A stretch of DNA of 29,405 bases from Haplomitrium mnioides (GCA_049999725.1 JBNGIS010008751.1:1-29405); one strand, 5' to 3'. Counted from the stretch's first letter, positions 1-10,375 are shown. The notes: generated by a model from the letters alone, not told the origin. Numbers and translations: made by a program.

Positions 1-130
1 TTGTAGAGGTGTGAACCCTATGCGCGCATAGACTTTAATTTGCAAGCCAAACGTACAATGTACAAAAACTTTTGTACCGAACCTAAAACCTAGCTTCTTC
101 TCAGTCTTTCTTTAAGAATGTTGTGGTTGT
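1..130. other. Non-coding flank with one palindromic motif
   Basis: No gene is visible. Positions 18-31 carry a perfect 14-bp palindrome, CTATGCGCGCATAG, followed by ACTTT. The same motif recurs in the array that starts at 131, so this is probably an isolated or decayed outlying unit. The rest is AT-rich and otherwise featureless. Confidence 0.6.
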
Positions 131-375
131 GAGTTCGGATTCCTATGCGCGCATAGACTTTGGGGTGGAGTGTTCAAATGCTGAGTTCGGATTCTTATGC
201 GCGCTTCGAGTTTCAAGCAGAGTGTTCAGTTGGTGAGTTCGGATTCTCATGCGTGCATGGACGTTGGGGTGGAGTGTTCACCTGTTGAGCTTAGATTCCT
301 TAGCACGCCTAGTCTTTGGAGTGGAGTGTTCACATGTTGAGCTTGGATTCCTATGCGCGCATAGACATTGGCTCG
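131..375. repeat. 52-bp tandem array with palindromic CG-rich core
   Basis: Five units start at 131, 183, 235, 287 and 339, exactly 52 bp apart. Each opens GAGTTCGGATTC or GAGCTTGGATTC, then carries a core related to TATGCGCGCATAGAC, then GGGGTGGAGTGTTCA. The fifth unit keeps only its first half. The core palindrome is perfect at 144-155 and 352-363 and degenerate in the middle units. Short reading frames across the array are repeat artefacts. The core resembles the cores of the 25-bp array at 10770 and the 24-bp array at 18276. Confidence 0.9.
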
Positions 376-570
376 GAAGTCCACGCCTTCCAAAAGTTCT
401 ACTTCTCCTGCATAACCCTTAAGCTTCTTCATACAAAGACAACCGCTTACAACTTTGTTTGTACACAGGTTCTAGACTCTTTCGTAGATCTTGAGACCTT
501 TGTTTTCTTGAATCAAGTCTTAAACTTGAACACGATTCTTGTTTACAGTATTAATGCAATCTCCTTAGCT
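376..570. other. Spacer without recognisable gene
   Basis: An open + strand frame runs from 316 to 609, but it starts inside the tandem array and continues into the dispersed repeat. Its product matches no family I recognise. I treat the stretch as non-coding. Confidence 0.5.
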
Positions 571-1266
571 ACGCTCTTTTTTATTCAGAACTATGATACG
601 TTTTTGTAAATGCTTCGTTGAACTGTGAAATATTTTTAATTGCTAGAACCTTTTTGAAAGCCTACATTCACTTTTGCTTGCATGGATTTTCAACTTAACT
701 TGAAAGCTTCCTTTCTTCTTGACGTTGTATTTGAACCTCCTAAATCGATGCACTGTTTCTTTTTGTTTGTTTTTTTGTTTACCATTGCAAACTCATTCCC
801 TTGACTTCTAGACCCCTTAATCTTTAACTTTGTGTTTTGTAGTATTTTTCCAACAAAAAAATTTGAAAGAGCACCAGGTGTACGTGCGCCTCAAGTTTGT
901 ATAATCAAACATATTTCAAAATAGTTTCTTTGAACATGTAATTAAACTTTTGCGCTTATAATTGCAATCAATGATAAATGTAAATTTTTGATGAAAACTT
1001 ACCTTAATTTTTATGATTTTAAACAAATTCGAGTTTTCAAATGTTTTCGTAAAAATTGGTAATATTGATTGATTTTGCATATCGAAATTGACTTTTGCTC
1101 TATTATGGTTGTTGAAATGACCAAAAACAATCCCTAAAAACTCATGTACTTTTTGTTTTTCAAAATTTTCCTCGTTTTTGAGGTTTTTTTATATGAAAAA
1201 TCACTATTTTTCCAAAAAAAAAAAAAGTTCCTGTTCTGAGTAGCCTATTCCTGGTTCAAAGTAGCG
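571..1266 (+). repeat. Unclassified dispersed repeat, copy A (about 700 bp)
   Basis: This AT-rich non-coding segment aligns by eye along its whole length with 22283-22972 in the same orientation. Shared blocks include CATGGATTTTCAACT, AAACTCATT..TTGAC.TCTAG, AAAGAGCAC, CAATGATAAA and AAACTCATGTA. Both copies end with a GAGTAGC...GGTTCAAAGTAGC block. Copy A then meets a truncated Gypsy RT at about 1270; copy B meets a Copia RT fragment. The two copies are clearly diverged. No LTR, terminal inverted repeat or coding capacity is visible. It may be the 3' end of an unknown element, because copy B directly follows a decayed reading frame. Confidence 0.75.
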
Positions 1267-1273
1267 GCTGTTA

Positions 1274-3805
1274 TGGATGTCTCCTCTGGTAGTGGTACCC
1301 AAAAAGGTGGGGCAAGATTGAAAGAAGAAGATCCGAGTTTGCCAGGATTTCAGAAAGCTAAACGATGCCACAAAAAAGGACCACTACCCGTTGCCTTTCA
1401 CAGATGGGGTGTTGGATTTGGTGGCAGAACAGGAGGTGTATAGCTTTCTTGATGGGTACTCATGCTATAATCAAATCTGGATCCAAGAGGAGGATTAGCT
1501 CAAGACAGCATTCACGATGGAATGGGGGGTGTTTGCTTTCAGAAGAATGCCATTCGGTCTCTGCAATGCACCAAGTGCCTTCCAGCGAATGATGATGAAT
1601 ATCTTTCATGACTACCTCAGGAAATTCCTAGAGGTGTTCATCGACAACCTGGTGGTATACGGCAAGCTGGAGGATCATGAGAGGGATGTAAGGCTCACCC
1701 TTCAAAGGTGCAGAGAAACAGGGTTGAGGTTGCACCTAGACAAGTGTTTCTTTGGAGTGAAGGAGGGGATACTCCTCGGACACAGAGTATCAAACAGAGG
1801 AATATAGGTGGATCAGGAAAAGATCACCAATTGGATAAATGTGGCATTTCCTACCAATCTAAAACAGGTGCAAGGATTCCTGGGGTGTGTCGGATACTAC
1901 CAAAGATTCATCAACCAATTCGCCTCAATGGCTTTACCCCTCACCTAGATGACCAAAAGAGGTAGCACATTTAAGGCCACTCCTAAAAGATTGGCCAGTT
2001 TCAGAGAATTGAAGGAGAGATTGGCAAACGCCTCTGTATTGGTGCCTCCCACTTGGGGAAAGGACTTTCATGTGATGATCAATGTTTCAGGATTCTGCAT
2101 AAGAGCAGTGTTATCTCATGTGGATGAGAAGGGCCAATATACTTCGCCAGCAGGTTATTGCCACCAACAGAGAAGAACTACTCTACAACAGACTGAGAAG
2201 CACTAGAATCATCTATGCCCTGAAAAAATTCAGCCAGTATTTGTTGCAGCATAAGGTGATCGTCCACACGGATCACAATGCACTCAAGTACATGGTGAAC
2301 AAACCAGATATCACCGGTCGGATTGCGAGGTGGGTACTCTTCTTACAAGAGTTCGATGTGGAGGTCAGGATCAAGCTAGGGAAAAAGCACAGCAATGTAG
2401 ATTTCTTCTCTTGGATCGATGGGCCTATCAATCAGGAGGAGGTAGGCAATCAATTCCCTTATGAGGACCTGTTCCAAGTAAGGGTTGGAGGGACCACTAA
2501 TTACGCACTCATCATTGAATTCCTATACTCAGCTCAAATTCCCCAAGGCAGCAGCAGAGAGAAAGTTGTTGTGTTCCTCAGAAAAGTAAGGCCATACCTC
2601 TTGATTAAGGGGATATTACACAAGAGAGGGTATGACGGGATGATTAGACGCTGCTTAGAGCGAGATCAGTCCATAGTGGTGATGCAGGCACTCCATAGAG
2701 AGGAGCCAGGAGGCCACTTTGCAGCTGACACCACAATTAGAAAGATCCTGGATGTAGGATACTAGTGGCCCACCTTGCACAAGGATGTGCATTTTTGGGT
2801 GAAGAGGTGTGATGCATGCCAAAGGACGGAGAGGCTTGTAACAAACCAACACCATCCTCAGGTACCCATCATTCCCTTAGCACCTTTTGAGAAGTGGGGT
2901 ATAGACTTCATCGGTCCAATTGCACCTTCCACTTGAAAGGGCAACATGTACATACTGTTGGCCACAGATTATACCACCAAGTGGGTGAAGGCCACAACAA
3001 CTAGGAAGGATGATGCCAAGACAGTGGCAGCCTTCCTATATGAGAAATGTTCTACAGGTTCGGACCTCTTTTGGAGCTGGTCAGTGATCAGGAAACGCAT
3101 TTCATCAATCAAGTGATCAAAGACCTGACCCATCGGTACCTGATCAAACATAGAAGTACCACAGCTTATCATCCCAAGGCTAATGGCCTCACAGAAAGAG
3201 CCAATGGAATCATAGGCAAGATATTGAGCAAGGCAGTAGCAGCAAACAAAGTGGATTGAGATCTGAAGCTGCTTACTACCACCCATGCCTACAATTTGGC
3301 TTGCAAGACCACAACAGAGCATAGCCCTTACTTTTTGGTCTTTGGAAAACACGCCCTGGTGCTTGTAAAGTATGAGGTACCCACCAGAAGAGTGCTGGAG
3401 CAAGAGAAGATGGCTGAGGATCAGAGTAGAAGGGAGAGACTCTATCAACTAAAGAGCTTGGAAGAAGTCAAGGAGATAGCCCAAGGAAAGTTGGAACACC
3501 AACAAGAGCTCGAGAAGAAGCAACATGATAAGGAGCTCAAACCAACTAACCTCATGGAGGGCAATCTGGTGCTGCTGTATGACAGCAAGTTTATACATTT
3601 CTCTAGGAAATTGCACACAAGGTGGATGGGACCATTTGTGATGAGAAAGCTCCATCAGAATGGGTCAATAGAGCTGGAAATACTTGAAGGTCACAAGCTA
3701 CCCAACAAGATGCACTTCGATAGATTGAAAAAATACGAGAATCAAGAGCAGATCGAAGAGGACCTAAATGTGATACCAACGAAGATGGCCAGCCAGAGGA
3801 GGTAA
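1274..3805 (+). pseudogene. Gypsy pol remnant (RT, RNase H, integrase), inactivated
   Basis: Polyprotein remnant that once copied element RNA and inserted the DNA. It begins inside RT with WMSPLVVVPKK, has an in-frame TGA near 1319, and continues through QDFRKLN, FGLCNAP and the catalytic box. That box reads FIDN at 1637-1648, where the second Asp should be, so RT is dead. More stops lie near 1497 and 1805. RNase H spans about 2070-2400 (VHTDHNAL), with a frameshift near 2160. Integrase has a CDACQ zinc-finger half near 2812 and catalytic Asp 2904-2906, Asp 3086-3088 and Glu 3194-3196. The last two are 36 codons apart, the normal D,D35E spacing, but a frameshift separates the first from the others. 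The C-terminal part (3296-3805) is open and lacks a chromodomain. Confidence 0.9.
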
Positions 3806-3810
3806 AATTA

Positions 3811-3842
3811 TGTGTATGTGTATGTGTATGTGTGTATGTGTT
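3811..3842 (+). repeat. TGTATG microsatellite
   Basis: A short run of TGTGTATG-type repeats lies just after the pol stop codon and before the polypurine tract of the Gypsy element. It is probably simple slippage sequence in the element's 3' untranslated region. Confidence 0.9.
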
Positions 3843-3963
3843 TCATAAGGAGGGCGTTTTATGGGGTTGTTTTGCAGAAGTTATAGAGTCAAGCCAGCGA
3901 CCATCCAACATAGGCACCAGAAAATTGAGGGAGAAGAAGTGTGTTCGCGGGGACGCTTCACAC

Positions 3964-3978
3964 TTAAAGGGGGAGTTA
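3964..3978 (+). promoter_or_regulatory. Polypurine tract of the Gypsy element
   Basis: TTAAAGGGGGAGTTA lies immediately upstream of a TGTTAG LTR start. In this family the purine run primes plus-strand DNA synthesis, and its position fixes the left edge of the 3' LTR. Confidence 0.8.
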
Positions 3979-4772
3979 TGTTAGCCAGTGAATTAGAGCA
4001 CTAAGACACAATGCAGGAAATAAGAAACACTGCTGGCACAATAATCTTTAGCAAGTGTGAAGATCTCTCAAGAACCACGGATTTCTCTCTATGTGTTACT
4101 AGAAGTAGAGCACATGATTCCTATGAGGAAAATAGGATCATGGCGGATAGATGAGCAGAGGGCAGTGATCGCCAGCAAGAGGGGGGGTCCCATTTCAAGT
4201 GTCCAAAGTAGGCCAACGGGAAGCCATAGACCTTAGGAGGATGCAAGGATCGTGGTCAAGCAAGGGAGAAGGGAACGACCAATCCATGCGAAGTGATCCA
4301 AGAAGAAAGAACAAATCCACGAGCAGACACCCGAAGGCAATCAGGGGAGGCAGATCGCGGACATGTCCTGTAGCGGCCACCAATCGAGAAGCAAGGATTG
4401 GGGAAGAAATGAGGAGGTAAGATCGTCACAAAGGTAAGCAAGGTCAGGGAAGAGGGACGCCTTGATCCCATAAGCAGAAGCACGCCTACAAGGGCCGATC
4501 GAACTCATTCTTCGGATCCGCAAACCCAAACGAAAGCGTGGAGTTCCCTGAACATCCCGCGAGATCCCATGGAAATGTGGCGTCTCCGGAGTGATTCACA
4601 GAATTCTACGGAAGATGTGGCATCTCTAGGGAGTCCGAGGATCTACAGGAAGCCGCCTTCCTAAGTGGATTTCCCACTTAACCGGGTTCTGATCCGTCTT
4701 ACGACGTGGGAACCCCACTTAAGAGGGATCCACGAAGAGTCCAACTAAGGAGCTACGAGGAAGCACCGAAAA

Positions 4773-5060
4773 GGTGACATAGCGGGGGTCTGGTCGAAGG
4801 AAGACGAAAAATGCCAGAAGGGTGATTCATCAACATTCCAACCAAGGAAGAAGCAAGGAAGCTAAAAGGGTGACTTAGCGAGGATTCAACATGAGGAAAA
4901 GCAGAGGGAGCAGCAAAAGGGTGAATTAACGCCGATCCGACCAAAGAAGATCCAAGGGAGCCAGAAGGGCGACATGGCGCTGATCCGGTTGGGGAAGAAA
5001 GGGATACACCAAAAATGTGACTTATCGAAGAACCGGCTAAAGGAAATGGCGACATCGGCA
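4773..5060. repeat. 48-bp degenerate tandem array inside the LTR
   Basis: An anchor of GGTGA or GGCGA, followed by CTTAGCG-like sequence and then GATCCGACC-like sequence, recurs at 4773, 4821, 4869, 4920, 4968, 5016 and 5048. Spacing is 48 bp except for one 51-bp unit and a short last unit. The units are diverged but the period is steady. It may be a U3 enhancer-type repeat. Confidence 0.8.
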
Positions 5061-5093
5061 CAAGTTCTTACTTGGCGAGCACAAGAAGTCCGC

Positions 5094-5455
5094 TGGTCAA
5101 CTTTGGAAAGAAGTCAGCCGACGGTCCGCCTACCCTTTGTGGGGCGGCATCAGGCGGCGCCCTTCGGACGACTTGGCGCTTTGAGAAGCAAGGAGAGGAT
5201 TCTCAAGGTCAACTTCGGAAGGAAGTCAGCCGACGATCCGCCTACCCATTTGCGAGGCGTCGTCGGATGGCGCCTTTTGGATGACGTGGCAACTCAAGGA
5301 ACTTTGGACAAGCCAAATGACACGTGGCAGTAGGGGAAAGCTCATCGGACCTCGGGCCACGAGCGAGTCAACTTTGGAAGGGAGGGTCAAAGCGATGATT
5401 AGCCTACCCCCTTGCGGAGCGGCGTCGGACAACGGTGCAACGGATGATGTGGCGC
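5094..5455. repeat. Longer tandem repeat (113 bp and expanded) inside the LTR
   Basis: Three units open GTCAACTTTGGAA or a close variant, at 5095, 5208 and 5367. They share GAAGTCAGCCGACG, then CCGCCTACCC, a GGCGTCGTCGGA-type block and GATGACGTGGC. The first step is 113 bp. The second is 159 bp because of extra sequence containing GACACGTGGCAG near 5320. The CG-rich and ACGTGG cores look like plant bZIP-type sites, but this is only sequence resemblance. Confidence 0.75.
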
Positions 5456-6685
5456 ACAGAGGATAACTGGGAATCTGCTGAGATTCCGTGGACCGGGTTC
5501 AGCGGAGCACTTCGGAACTCTTTTTCGAAGAACTCTTCGGATCTGGCTCCGCGAGAATCTGCGGAATCTCTATCAGCAAGATTCCTCGGACGCCCTGTTA
5601 TTGTTGTACTTGTCTTTTCTCGACCAACTAACGGGACATGCGGCGGGCGCCTGTTCTCCATTGTAACGAGATTTACCAACATCAGAGCCACGTGTCGACA
5701 CTTCCTTTTCCGAAGTTAACGGAATTACTGACTTTCAAAAGAGGCACACTAAGAGGGCGCGGGATCGCTCGGGAAGAGAGGGGTATACCTCGAGAAATGC
5801 CGATTCGGTCGGGGAGATGCACATGCAAGCGAGAGAGTTTCACATGCAATTAAAGAACACAAGAGCGACCTAACAACAGAGAAGTGGCACATGGTAAAGG
5901 AGAAGTGGGAAATTCAGTGAAGGGATCGCGTGAAGCGGGTGGACTAGTTCTAAAAGGCTAGAGAGATTTGGAGGTAGACTGGAGGGGCGCCGTGAAATCG
6001 CAGAGGGAGGAGCTCTGGATGATCGGGCAATCCAGGTGAACTCGTCCTTGCAGGTGGACAAGAGCGGAGATGAACCCTTACATAATTCTTGATGGGATTT
6101 TGGCATGTTGAGAACTAAAGAGAGACTGCTGAGTGAGGAGCTTGGAGTCATCTCTGCATTTTTTGTGCAAGCACATTATCCCAGAGTGCTCAGAATGCGC
6201 TCTGGTGTCAATATTCAAGTGGAGTCGAGAGAGATGGGGATGCGTTAGTGCTTGAGCACTGCGAGGTAAGACTTGTCAAGGCTCGGAGTGAAGTGGATTA
6301 CATTCAGTCAGGGAGACTGTGGCTTTTCTAGAGGTGGAACTAAAGAAAATCCTCTTCCTAGCCTGAGGAAGTAAAGTCAGGGCTTCTCGCGAGGGAAGTA
6401 GAAAAACTATCTGGAGTGGTGGTTGTTGATAAGGTTGGAAGGCAGTGATGGAATCAGTTCAGAGTGTCTTCAAGGATTATGTTCCTAATTCCAGTACATA
6501 GTGTAAAACAGTTTGTATATCGGAGTATAGGTAGATTATCATTTTGCGTTTAAGTTCAAGCAGTAGAGTAATATCCAATATATCAGAACTGTTGTACTCG
6601 ATCTATGACAATCCTGAGAGGGGGAGTCCATACTTCTGTAATTGTCTCTAGGTGCAAGACACGACACCTTTCTGCCCCAATTACA

Positions 6686-7019
6686 CATAAGGTGGCAGGG
6701 TCTCAAGTTTTTAGTCCTTAAAATACACAGACAGAATTACACAAAGAAGATTGAGTGTGGAGAATGTTGACGTGAATCGTGAATGAATGATTGTTTGAAG
6801 AGAGTAAGTGGTGAAGCAAAGGCTAGTAAGGAAAGTGAGAATCCTTAAAGCGTTAAAGCAATAACTGGCAAGGGGCCATCTCAGAAAAGAACCTGAATGC
6901 CCACAATTTGTTATCCCACTGTGAAGGTTAAGGCCGGAAGCAAAGAAGTGACAGTATTTCACTCTTTCACTTATGCACATAGGTACATCTTGCACTTTCT
7001 ATTCCAGTTGTCTAAAACA
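6686..7019. other. Junction region between Gypsy LTR and Copia fragment, no gene seen
   Basis: No coding similarity is recognised on either strand. This could be the last part of the Gypsy LTR or host sequence between two truncated elements. No tandem repeat or target duplication is visible. Confidence 0.5.
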
Positions 7020-7042
7020 TGGCATTGCAACTGAAGCCAATC

Positions 7043-9497
7043 CTAACTCTTCATCAATACTCTCTGGTTCACTACCATATGAATCATCATGAGAACTCCA
7101 TGTTGCCATGGACTACAACTACTACCACTACTTCCACTTTGTGGACCACTCAAACTTTGTGTCTGCTGACTTTGTTCTATCATAATATATTTTCCTTTCA
7201 CATCTTGTTTTATCACAACCTGTTTTTCTTTCACATCAACTGTATCATCCTCAATTTTTTGACCATACCAAGTACTTAACTCATCAAAGACTACGTCTCT
7301 ACTTACCCTTAGCATTCATGTAGTAGGACAAAAACATCTGTAGCTTTTCTACTCTTGAGAATATCCAATTAACACACACTTTTCAGCTTTTGCATCCAAT
7401 TTGGTGCATGTTTCTGTTGGTGCATGTACATATGCAATACTGCCAAACACTTTCAGATGTGAAATATCTGGGCATCTTCCTCCGAACTTCTCCTCTAGTG
7501 TCATTCCATGAACCAATGCAGTAGGAGTACAATTCATAATGTAGATAGTTGGTGATACTGCCTCTACCCAATAGTAATGAGGCTAATTCTTCTCATTCAT
7601 TAAGGCATGAGCCATCTCTGCTATATGCATGTTTTTCCTTTCAGCAACCCCATTCTTTTGGGGTGTATATCTCACATCTGTTGCCTCTTAATGCTTGCCT
7701 TCAACAAACACTTACTGAATTTTGTCGAGAAATACTCCCCACCTTCATCAAACCACAAACACTTTATTGGTTGTCCTTTCTTCTTTTCAATCATTGCTCG
7801 AAAGTTCTTGAAGTGATCAAAAACTTCACTTTTCTGCTTCATAACATATACCCACATTTTTTGTGAACAGTCATCAATAAATATCGCATAATATGTGCAT
7901 CCTCCAAAAGACTATGTTTTTGTAGAACCCGATACATCTGAGTGTATCAACTCAAGTGGCCTTTGTGCCACATATATGTCATGAGGGAATGGCTTCCTTG
8001 ATTGCTTTTCGAATTGGCAAGCTTCACACACCTTTTGCATTCCTTCTACTTTAAACATAGGCAGCCTATTAACTACTCGTGAACTCTACATGCTTCTTAA
8101 TCTCTGTATGTTGACATTCCCAATACGCTTGTGTCAAATCTCAATATCTGACACAACTCCAATACCATGTACAAACATAGCTTCTGTCACTTCAGACATA
8201 CTTACATCTAATATTAATAAACATTCTTTCATTTCTACTTCCTTTTGTGATGAGGTCACAACTGTTTCCCCAGTTCTCAATAAAAACACATGTAGGATTG
8301 AATCTCACTTGATAATGCAAAATATCATACAAACACTTTGTCTTACCATTCTCCATGATAATAGGTATGCTCCCAATCTGGTGAATATGGTGCATAGTTG
8401 AATCTCCTATCTCAACATATCTAGGTGTACTCATTTCTTTGCTTTCTTTAAACCATTCTTTGTGACTGGTCATGTGGTTTGAGCACTCAGAACCTATAAA
8501 CCATTTGTCCTCACTATCATTCTTCTTCTCATACATGACAGATGAGTACCCATGTTGCATAACAAATAATGTCTCATTATTTGTCTTATTGGAATCTGCA
8601 TAGTTCCCTTGAACTTATTGTTCATCAAATTATTTTTTTTCTTATAACAGTCTCTTGCCATATGACCTGGCTTCTCTCACAATAAAAAAAATCTGTTCCT
8701 TGATTCTGATATTGACTTCTACGTCCTCGATTACTCCCCCTGCCTCTAAATTGACTTTTGCCATATGAATTTGACTGTTGATGTTGTTGACTTTGCACAC
8801 TCTCATTTGAACGGGCTCTTCTATAACGGCTTCTTCCATAACCTCTACCTCTACCTCTGTTAGAGTAGAAAACTTGTTCCTGGTTCCCTTGATTACTTGA
8901 TGCTCCTCTACCAAGGTCAAGTTCTTTTGCAACAAGTATAGAGATGAGTTGTCTAAACAACGTAGCTCCCTCTCTTGTTCTCATAGATGTCTTAAATTGC
9001 TTGTATTCTTTGCCCAATCCATTCAAGCATACTGCCACCATGGTACTCTCTTTCACATCTTCTCCTAAATTCACCAGTTGTTCAGCAAGTGACTTAATTT
9101 TCAAGGCATATGCATTGATATTGAGTTTTTCTTTTTGAAGATTGAAAAACTCCATCTGTAGTTTCAGCTTTCTTGCATCTTATGTGACTGCATATCTATT
9201 CTTCAAAATATCCCAAGCTTTATTGGGAGTCTTTGTTGCATATACATATCCCATCATCTTATCATCAACACTGATGGTAAGCTAGTATAGCAACTTATGA
9301 ACTTTCTCAGCATAAATCCTACATGCTTGCATCTCATCAACAAATGGGGCTGGTCCTAATACAAGCTCAGCTTCAACACCTCTGATGAAATCCCTGAAAC
9401 CTTTGCCTTTGATAAAGTTGGTCATTCTCACAGTCCAAACACTGTAATTGTTCTCATTGAGTTTCTCACTTACAATTTGAGAAACCCCATCTGCCAT
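7043..9497 (-). pseudogene. Copia gag-protease-integrase remnant
   Basis: The reading starts MADGVSQIV at 9497 (capsid region), with a stop near 9282 and a resumed gag frame at 9155-8625 rich in RGRG and Gln. The nucleocapsid zinc knuckle near 8660-8690 is split by a small insertion. The protease block at about 8500 reads WFIGSECSNHMT; the family motif has a catalytic DSG, so Asp and Gly are lost. Integrase follows in several frames: CEACQFEKQ near 8020, HSDVSG near 7945, FDEGGEY near 7755 and an NGVAER box near 7650, so all three catalytic acidic positions are still visible although frameshifts separate them. The integrase tail, with HGMTLEEKFGG and VFGSIAYVH, runs at 7530-7350. The frame ends near 7043, before RT. 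Confidence 0.9.
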
Positions 9498-9746
9498 TTT
9501 GAATCCTCAAAAAATTCGAAAGTCTATGTGTCACCTCTTGTGACCACCTTCAAAATCACGATATGTAGAAGAAGAATCGATGCAACCTTCTCTGTTGATG
9601 TTTTGATCTTCGATAATAACTTCACAATAATTGACCTAGATCATATGGAGGCACATAAAATCAGAATAGCTATTCACCAAGAATCAGCTTTGAAGAAGCA
9701 CCAAATCAATTGAGGATTTACTCAGTTTTTGCAAGACACTCTCTCT

Positions 9747-9846
9747 ATTCATGAACCTTGCTCTTTATTCATAAATCTTGCTGCATATTCATGAATCCTG
9801 CTCTCTATTCAAGAATCTTGATCTCTATTCATGAACCTGCTCTCAT
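9747..9846 (-). repeat. 20-bp tandem array in the Copia leader
   Basis: On the + strand ATTCATGAA-type units start at 9747, 9767, 9787, 9807 and 9827, exactly 20 bp apart. Each is followed by a CTTGCTCTCT-like segment. The array runs straight into the primer binding site, and the unit end (TGCTCTC) copies part of that site. It lies in the untranslated leader between primer site and gag. Confidence 0.9.
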
Positions 9847-9850
9847 ACCA
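9839..9850 (-). other. Copia primer binding site (initiator Met tRNA)
   Basis: The - strand reads TGGTATGAGAGC, one base different from the usual TGGTATCAGAGC. It lies immediately inside the LTR end CAACA. This is where reverse transcription would be primed. Confidence 0.85.
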
Positions 9851-10180
9851 TGTTGAAAAGAACATAGAGAGATCAAAAGAGCTATAGTTGAGAATTGTAA
9901 AGGCTGATCACTCAACTTCTTCTCATATACTTTATTATCAAAAGTATCTCCACAACAAGCAAGCCAACAAGAGTGTGTGTATGAAGTGAGTGCCCTCCAC
10001 TTCTTTATATTCTCACAAGGCCAACCTCCTTAGCCACACAAACTAAACTTAGGGTTGATATCACAAGGCTGAAATTAGGGTTCAAAATTAGGTTCAATCC
10101 TAAAACACAAAACACACATGCTGCCATGTGAGCGTGGCTCATAGCCAGTAGTAACCCTAATTGAGCTCGATATCTCAATA
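9851..10180 (-). repeat. Copia 5' LTR (about 330 bp)
   Basis: The inner boundary is set by the primer site: on the + strand it begins TGTTGAAAAG. The outer end reads CTCAATA, where CTCAACA would complete the usual TG...CA ends, so the terminal dinucleotide appears mutated. Homology to a chromovirus LTR starts at the next base (10181), which supports the boundary. No partner LTR remains for dating. Confidence 0.75.
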
Positions 10181-10375
10181 GTTGTGTTATTTATAAGAAA
10201 ATGGAGAGGAGTGAAGGAAGTGGTAGAGAGCCACTTTCAGGGTTGAGATAAGATTTCTTACCTTTGAAGTCACTCTTAATAGAGAGTCACTTTTAGGGTT
10301 GAAACTAGAAGTGACTTGTAAGTGAAAAAAGAAGGATGACACCCACTTCACAAGTATAAATAGAATGGCTTCTAC
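10181..10375 (+). repeat. Partial chromovirus LTR, + orientation
   Basis: This aligns with the LTR of the 23991-28904 element from its GTTGTGTTATTTATAAG segment through the TATAAATAGAA promoter segment, with many substitutions. The first roughly 20 bp and the last roughly 190 bp of the LTR are missing. The left break coincides with the Copia LTR. Confidence 0.85.

Larger units (their letters stand above)
1268..6685 (+). mobile_element. 5'-truncated Ty3/Gypsy element, Tat/Athila-like (no chromodomain)
   Basis: The order RT, RNase H, integrase, polypurine tract, 3' LTR is that of a Ty3/Gypsy retrotransposon. The 5' LTR, primer site, gag, protease and start of RT are missing; the left break abuts dispersed repeat copy A. 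The RT style (a KKDHYPLPF-type block and a CNAP box) and the absence of a chromodomain after integrase suit the non-chromovirus Tat/Athila branch. The LTR start is well placed at 3979. The right end at about 6685 is a guess from a TTACA terminus; without the second LTR or a target duplication it could lie up to about 300 bp further right. Confidence 0.75.
3979..6685 (+). repeat. Long GC-rich 3' LTR (right end approximate)
   Basis: The LTR starts TGTTAGCC directly after the polypurine tract. The stretch is far more GC-rich than its surroundings, has no credible gene, and contains two internal tandem arrays. A candidate end, TTACA at 6681-6685, would complement the TGTTA start only loosely. Without the 5' LTR for comparison the right boundary is uncertain. 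Many short frames here are random openings in GC-rich sequence. Confidence 0.6.
7020..10180 (-). mobile_element. 3'-truncated Ty1/Copia retrotransposon
   Basis: Read on the - strand, the order is 5' LTR (10180-9851), primer binding site (9850-9839), leader repeats, gag, protease, integrase. The family order then expects RT, RNase H and a second LTR, none of which is present: homology stops near 7020-7040. The loss of half the element and the coding lesions make it immobile. The 5' LTR abuts a broken chromovirus LTR at 10181, so the Copia element probably inserted into, or recombined with, that LTR. Confidence 0.85.

Noticed and set aside
316-609. 97-residue + strand open frame
   Set aside because: It starts in the 52-bp array, ends in the dispersed repeat, and has no recognisable domain.
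2969-3448. 159-residue - strand open frame
   Set aside because: It is antisense to the Gypsy integrase and shows no domain of its own.
4753-5691. Several overlapping open frames of 60-120 residues
   Set aside because: They lie in the GC-rich LTR and its tandem arrays on both strands. Low stop density from GC content explains them.
7019-7866. Phe/Leu/His-rich + strand frames
   Set aside because: They are antisense to Copia integrase and its tail.
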